Origin: CANLBN01 sp050298695
Lineage (GTDB): Bacteria > Pseudomonadota > Gammaproteobacteria > Pseudomonadales > Cellvibrionaceae
DNA: 55,193 nt
Direction: 5' to 3'
Assembly (NCBI GenBank): GCA_050298695.1
Contig: JBNKUQ010000009.1
Span: 1-55,193 of the forward strand
The translations under genes and the position numbers were made by a program. Of the stretch, positions 52,299 to 55,193 are shown piece by piece (the stretch's first letter is position 1; each line of letters opens with the position of its first letter). The notes beneath the pieces are model-generated. The model saw only the letters and a program-made list of their open reading frames with translations. It was not told where the DNA came from and searched no databases.

Positions 52299-52646
52299 GT
52301 GAAAAATATACCTTTTCAAACAATAGATTGGTCGCGTCTTCCCAAAACAGAATATGCTGGCACTACAGGCAAAGCGTTTTGGCAGACAATGGAGTTTGAT
52401 GGGCTGCGTGTCAGGTATGTAGAATATTCTGAGAATTATGAAGCTGACCATTGGTGTGAAAAAGGACATATTGTTTATTGTATTAAAGGGGAAGTTATTA
52501 ACAAGTTACAGGATGGGACGCAATCGATAATAAAAGAAGGGATGTCATATATTGTTTCCGATGGTCTTAGTTCTCATAAATCAATTACCCAAAATGGCGC
52601 CCATTTTTTAATTATTGACGGTAATTTTTTAAAATTAAAGACATGA
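52299..52646 (+). CDS. DHCW-motif cupin protein
   Basis: A 115-residue protein with one cupin domain. The family motif is at about residues 48-53 (DHWCEKGH), followed by GEVINKLQDG and HKSITQNGAHFLIIDG, the strands of the barrel. GTG at 52299 is used, with AGAGATC just upstream. Members are small cytoplasmic proteins of unknown substrate. Confidence 0.8.
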   Translation: MKNIPFQTIDWSRLPKTEYAGTTGKAFWQTMEFDGLRVRYVEYSENYEADHWCEKGHIVYCIKGEVINKLQDGTQSIIKEGMSYIVSDGLSSHKSITQNGAHFLIIDGNFLKLKT

Positions 52647-52791
52647 AATACTGTCTATTCAATAATGTAAAAATAGTATGTTAGGGTACTTGTTATTGAT
52701 GGTTTATTTAATACGGCCATCGTTTTGCCACGATTTGTCGAACTTGATTCACATTATTGTCAACATTGTCCAATAAGCCCAGAGAAAAAAT

Positions 52792-53106
52792 ATGCACGAT
52801 GGAAGTTGTCTATGTGGCAAAGTAAAGTATAGGATTACCTGTGAGCCTAAAAAAGTTTCACATTGTCATTGCACCATGTGTCAAAATCATTTAGCTGGCC
52901 AAGAATTATTATCGACTTACCGTTCGTTTAGTACTGTACATCGCAAGTTTTGTAGTTATTGCGAATCTAATATTGAATGGAGTGGTAGTCCTGAATATCC
53001 AGAGTGGACTTCAATTGCGATAGCTACTTTAGATACACCTTATGATCCTGAAAATATTATTAATATATATATAGAAACGAAAGTGTTTTGGTTGGGCCAA
53101 AGTTAA
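52792..53106 (+). CDS. Shortened GFA/Mss4-like zinc protein
   Basis: A 104-residue protein. The Cys pairs CLCGKVKY, CHCTMC and FCSYC are the zinc-binding marks of the GFA (glutathione-dependent formaldehyde-activating enzyme-like) fold. About 20-25 residues between CHCTMC and the FCSYC pair are missing compared with the usual 130-140 residues, so the fold may be damaged. The frame is intact. The gap 53107-53358 shows no gene. Confidence 0.7.
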   Translation: MHDGSCLCGKVKYRITCEPKKVSHCHCTMCQNHLAGQELLSTYRSFSTVHRKFCSYCESNIEWSGSPEYPEWTSIAIATLDTPYDPENIINIYIETKVFWLGQS

Positions 53107-53358
53107 TAAATAAAATTACGAAAGAATCTTGGATATTGTCTTTTCGTGTTTAGAATTTACGTTCATTGGTTATATTAAAAATATTTTGATAGATCGAGTG
53201 GTGTGATGTTGCCCAGCAATTTTATTGCAATGGGTTAAGTTGGTTGGTTATGCTAATTTATTGAAAGAAGTATCTCTACCGGAACTTGTTTGCGGACAAT
53301 AAAACTAGGGGTATTTTATAAAGATACGTAACAAAATACACAAAAGTATAGAGAAAAA

Positions 53359-53982
53359 ATGCTTATAACCCAGAAAATTAAAACCTGTCAGATCTATCTT
53401 TCTAATATAGAAGATTTGTTAAATCTTTTGGGTTCACTTGACGAACACACAGATATCACCATAGATTTAGCTGGTTTGTCTTTTATTGATATAGCACCAC
53501 TAAATATACTGTTAGCTAAGTTATTATTTTGGAAGGAAAGCGGTAAAAACATTACCCTAAAAAAAGCTACTTCTGATGTCCACCAGTATATGCAGCGTAT
53601 GAATTTTTTCAGGCTATGTGGTCTTAATCTTGAGGAGAAATTTTCTAGGCATCCATCGCAGAACAAGTTTTCTGTCATTAAAGAGCTTGGGCACGGGCAG
53701 TCTGCAGCATTGTCAACGGAGGTCGCAGATGTTATTGCGCCTGATCAGTCAGATGAAGTTGATCCGGATAAAACTGGTTTTTATGACTTTATGGAATATG
53801 CCGTATCTGAATTGATTAATAATGTACTACAGCATGCTAACGGTAGGGGGTTTATTTCAGCTCAGTACTACAAAAAGTCGGATCGTGTTCAAGTATGTAT
53901 CGCAGATATAGGTATAGGTGTCCGAGCGAGTTTTATCGATAGTGGTTTTTTCAGTATCAAGATCCAAGATGAAGCGGTTTGA
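53359..53982 (+). CDS. STAS-HATPase protein truncated after the N- and G1-boxes
   Basis: A 207-residue protein. Residues about 1-90 look like a STAS domain (ITIDLAGLSFIDIAPLNILLA), and 140-190 are the front of a histidine-kinase-like ATPase with the N-box ELINNVLQHA at 151-160 and the G1-box DIGIGV at 183-188. Intact relatives continue with a G2-box; here the frame ends in KIQDEAV and TGA, so ATP binding is doubtful. A 28-codon frame (53969-54055) after the stop does not restore it. Its partner, DUF4325, follows directly. Confidence 0.7.
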   Translation: MLITQKIKTCQIYLSNIEDLLNLLGSLDEHTDITIDLAGLSFIDIAPLNILLAKLLFWKESGKNITLKKATSDVHQYMQRMNFFRLCGLNLEEKFSRHPSQNKFSVIKELGHGQSAALSTEVADVIAPDQSDEVDPDKTGFYDFMEYAVSELINNVLQHANGRGFISAQYYKKSDRVQVCIADIGIGVRASFIDSGFFSIKIQDEAV

Positions 53983-54064
53983 TGATTTCCTAGAAAAAGC
54001 TAAGCTAAAATACAATCTTGGGTCGGGTTATGACTCTTCAGTAGATATTTTTTAGGTGTATAAC

Positions 54065-54379
54065 ATGAAAGACATAATATTGAATATGAAAGAGGAATTT
54101 GGTCGTTTTTGTGCTGAAGGAGGTAAAGTCTTGCCTTTCTTGTACTCTAAAGTGTTTCCGATAATTGATAGTGGTGATAGAGTCATTTTTGATTTTTCCG
54201 ATGTGCGCAATATGAATAGTTCTTTTGGTAATGCACTTTTTGCAAATTTAGTCAGAAAATATGGCAAACAAGTATTACCTCATATCAAAGTTATCAACAC
54301 TAGGGAAAATGTTAAACGTGAAATTACATCTAGTGTTAGCTTTGGTTTAATCAAAAAAGAAGCTGGTAATGCAGCATAA
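54065..54379 (+). CDS. DUF4325 STAS-like protein
   Basis: A 104-residue protein with VIFDFSDVRNMNSSFGNALFANLVRKYGKQVLPHI in the middle, the conserved DUF4325 pattern. Members are predicted STAS-like partners of small HATPase proteins in a partner-switching pair, which fits the upstream gene. ATG at 54065 follows AGGTG; GTG at 54056 is possible. Confidence 0.78.
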   Translation: MKDIILNMKEEFGRFCAEGGKVLPFLYSKVFPIIDSGDRVIFDFSDVRNMNSSFGNALFANLVRKYGKQVLPHIKVINTRENVKREITSSVSFGLIKKEAGNAA

Positions 54380-54570
54380 TTGGTTACGTTTGGCTTTGAT
54401 ACCGGCGGAATGCTCGCCCCGTCCTTGGGGCTCGGTCGTTGGCCCGCCCATTCGGGCGTCCAAAAATTGCTCCAGGCATTTTTGTCGAACCAAACGGTGA
54501 TTCTCATCCGATCCGGAGGCGGATTAATTTGCCAGGAGTAAATTAAGACAGTTGGCTCTACATCATAAAC
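54380..54570. other. Hairpin-rich intergenic stretch before an IS end
   Basis: Small hairpins such as CGCCCATTCGGGCG and AAAATTGC-TCCAGGCATTTT are packed here. The second has the same GCTCCAGGC centre as a hairpin inside the repeat at 37624-37937. No gene is seen. Confidence 0.4.
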
Positions 54571-54572
54571 GG

Positions 54573-54638
54573 GGGACACCGGTATTTATTAAACTTGATT
54601 TGCGAAGATCAATTTAATAAAGGTAACACCGATGTCCC
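54573..54638. repeat. Inverted repeat at the left end of an ISL3-type element
   Basis: GGGACACCGGT, ATTTATTAAA and TTGAT on the left pair with ATCAATTTAATAAA and ACACCGATGTCCC on the right, ending at 54638. The right arm covers the transposase start codon at 54632. The outer boundary of the IS near 54571 is inferred. Confidence 0.5.
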
Positions 54639-55193
54639 ACGCAGAGAGAATCATAGGCTTACCAGGCCTTAAAGTCGAACGAGTTAGACGCAAACAAGGT
54701 ATTCAGGTCTGGGCTAAGCCCCTTCAACGGCCTCATTGCTACTATTGCAGTCACGATAAATTAACTATCAAAGCAACCTATGAAAGGGTGGTCAAACATA
54801 CTCGCCAAGGTAACCAGGTCATGTGCCTACACCTTCGTGTCCCTAAGTACTACTGCCCGCATTGCCAGCGGTATTTTCGTCATCGTTTCACCGGTATCCG
54901 TCCTCGTTATCGAGCCTCCGAAGCCTATCGTTTGGAAGTTTTTGAGGCCCATGATGGCGGGGTAACCCAGCGTAAATTATCACGCACACATCAGATCAGT
55001 CCTGCGACGGTTGAGCGCTGGTATCACCACCATATTGCTCTAAAGCGCTCTGAGATGAGTAACCGCCCTTGCCCTCGCGTATTGGGGATTGATGAACACT
55101 TTTTTACTCGCAAAAAAGGCTATGCCACCACCTTTGTGGACTTACGGAATCACAAGGTATTTGATGTAAAGCTGGGCCGCTCAGAATCCAGTT
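54632..55193 (+). CDS. ISL3-family transposase (5' part, runs off the window)
   Basis: The visible 187 residues show an N-terminal zinc-ribbon (CYYC near residue 39 and CPHC near 79), a helix-turn-helix (GGVTQRKLSRTHQISPATVERWYHHH) and the start of the DDE domain with VLGIDEHFFTRKKGYATTFVDL, whose first Asp is the catalytic one. All are features of ISL3-family transposases. The frame is open to the window edge. Confidence 0.9.
   Translation, partial: MSHAERIIGLPGLKVERVRRKQGIQVWAKPLQRPHCYYCSHDKLTIKATYERVVKHTRQGNQVMCLHLRVPKYYCPHCQRYFRHRFTGIRPRYRASEAYRLEVFEAHDGGVTQRKLSRTHQISPATVERWYHHHIALKRSEMSNRPCPRVLGIDEHFFTRKKGYATTFVDLRNHKVFDVKLGRSESS

Noticed and set aside
1..55193. CRISPR array, tRNA, rRNA or integron integrase in the window
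   Set aside because: No regularly spaced direct repeats, cloverleaf-like sequences, rRNA segments or tyrosine recombinase motifs were recognised by eye; a covariance search could still find a small RNA.

Overview
The window looks like a chromosomal segment of a gammaproteobacterium of moderate to low GC, probably marine and related to Cellvibrionales/Pseudomonadales (inference from gene content only). The clues are the lpxL-type acyltransferase / glyQ-glyS / gmhB-like / plsC neighbourhood, which in Pseudomonas lies close to the replication origin, an aa3-type cytochrome oxidase locus with a subunit II fused to cytochrome c plus DUF2909, SURF1, CtaA and CtaB, the prlC-yheV pair, and a zur/znuABC locus.

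Region 1 (1-12.3 kb) is an accessory island between the lpxL-like gene and glyQ. It holds small orphan genes separated by imperfect palindromes with integron core sites (RYYYAAC ... GTTRRRY), so it reads as an integrase-less, partly decayed integron cassette array. It also carries a four-gene operon (DUF3348, a MotA/TolQ-like channel with a 500-residue helical tail, an OmpA/MotB-like stator partner, DUF2894). The architecture resembles the ZorA-ZorB motor of Zorya anti-phage systems but the flanking genes differ. This operon is the best candidate for an undescribed system. Remnants of yejK/ndpA and of an IS110-family transposase follow it.

Region 2 (12.3-28.2 kb) is mostly housekeeping: glycyl-tRNA synthetase subunits, a GmhB-like phosphatase that has lost its catalytic residues, an acyltransferase, fumarase C, a short asparaginase, glyoxalase I, a gamma-class carbonic anhydrase, oligopeptidase A and YheV. 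Inserted in it is a two-gene unit encoding a large protein with a C-terminal HEVGH metallopeptidase motif and a translationally coupled small acidic protein, which looks like a toxin and its immunity protein. Small palindromic MITE-like elements flanked by TTAN repeats are scattered here.

Region 3 (28.9-37.6 kb) is the cytochrome c oxidase locus: coxB, coxA, cox11, coxC, DUF2909, SURF1, a CxxxC membrane protein, ctaA, ctaB and a shortened SCO-like gene without the copper motif. Two related intergenic repeats sit inside it.

Region 4 (37.9-49.2 kb) contains an AraC-type regulator, the bifunctional proline-oxidising PutA, a polar amino acid ABC transporter and an EamA exporter, probably one amino-acid-use module. 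It is followed by the zinc-uptake locus znuB-znuC-zur divergent from znuA, with a Zur-type palindrome between them.

Region 5 (49.2-55.2 kb) has poorly characterised small genes (MmcQ/YjbR, a DHCW-type cupin, a shortened GFA protein), a truncated STAS-HATPase protein next to a DUF4325 protein, and the left part of an ISL3-family insertion sequence that runs out of the window. Frequent remnants, internal deletions and small palindromic elements suggest that non-essential sequence in this genome is actively decaying.
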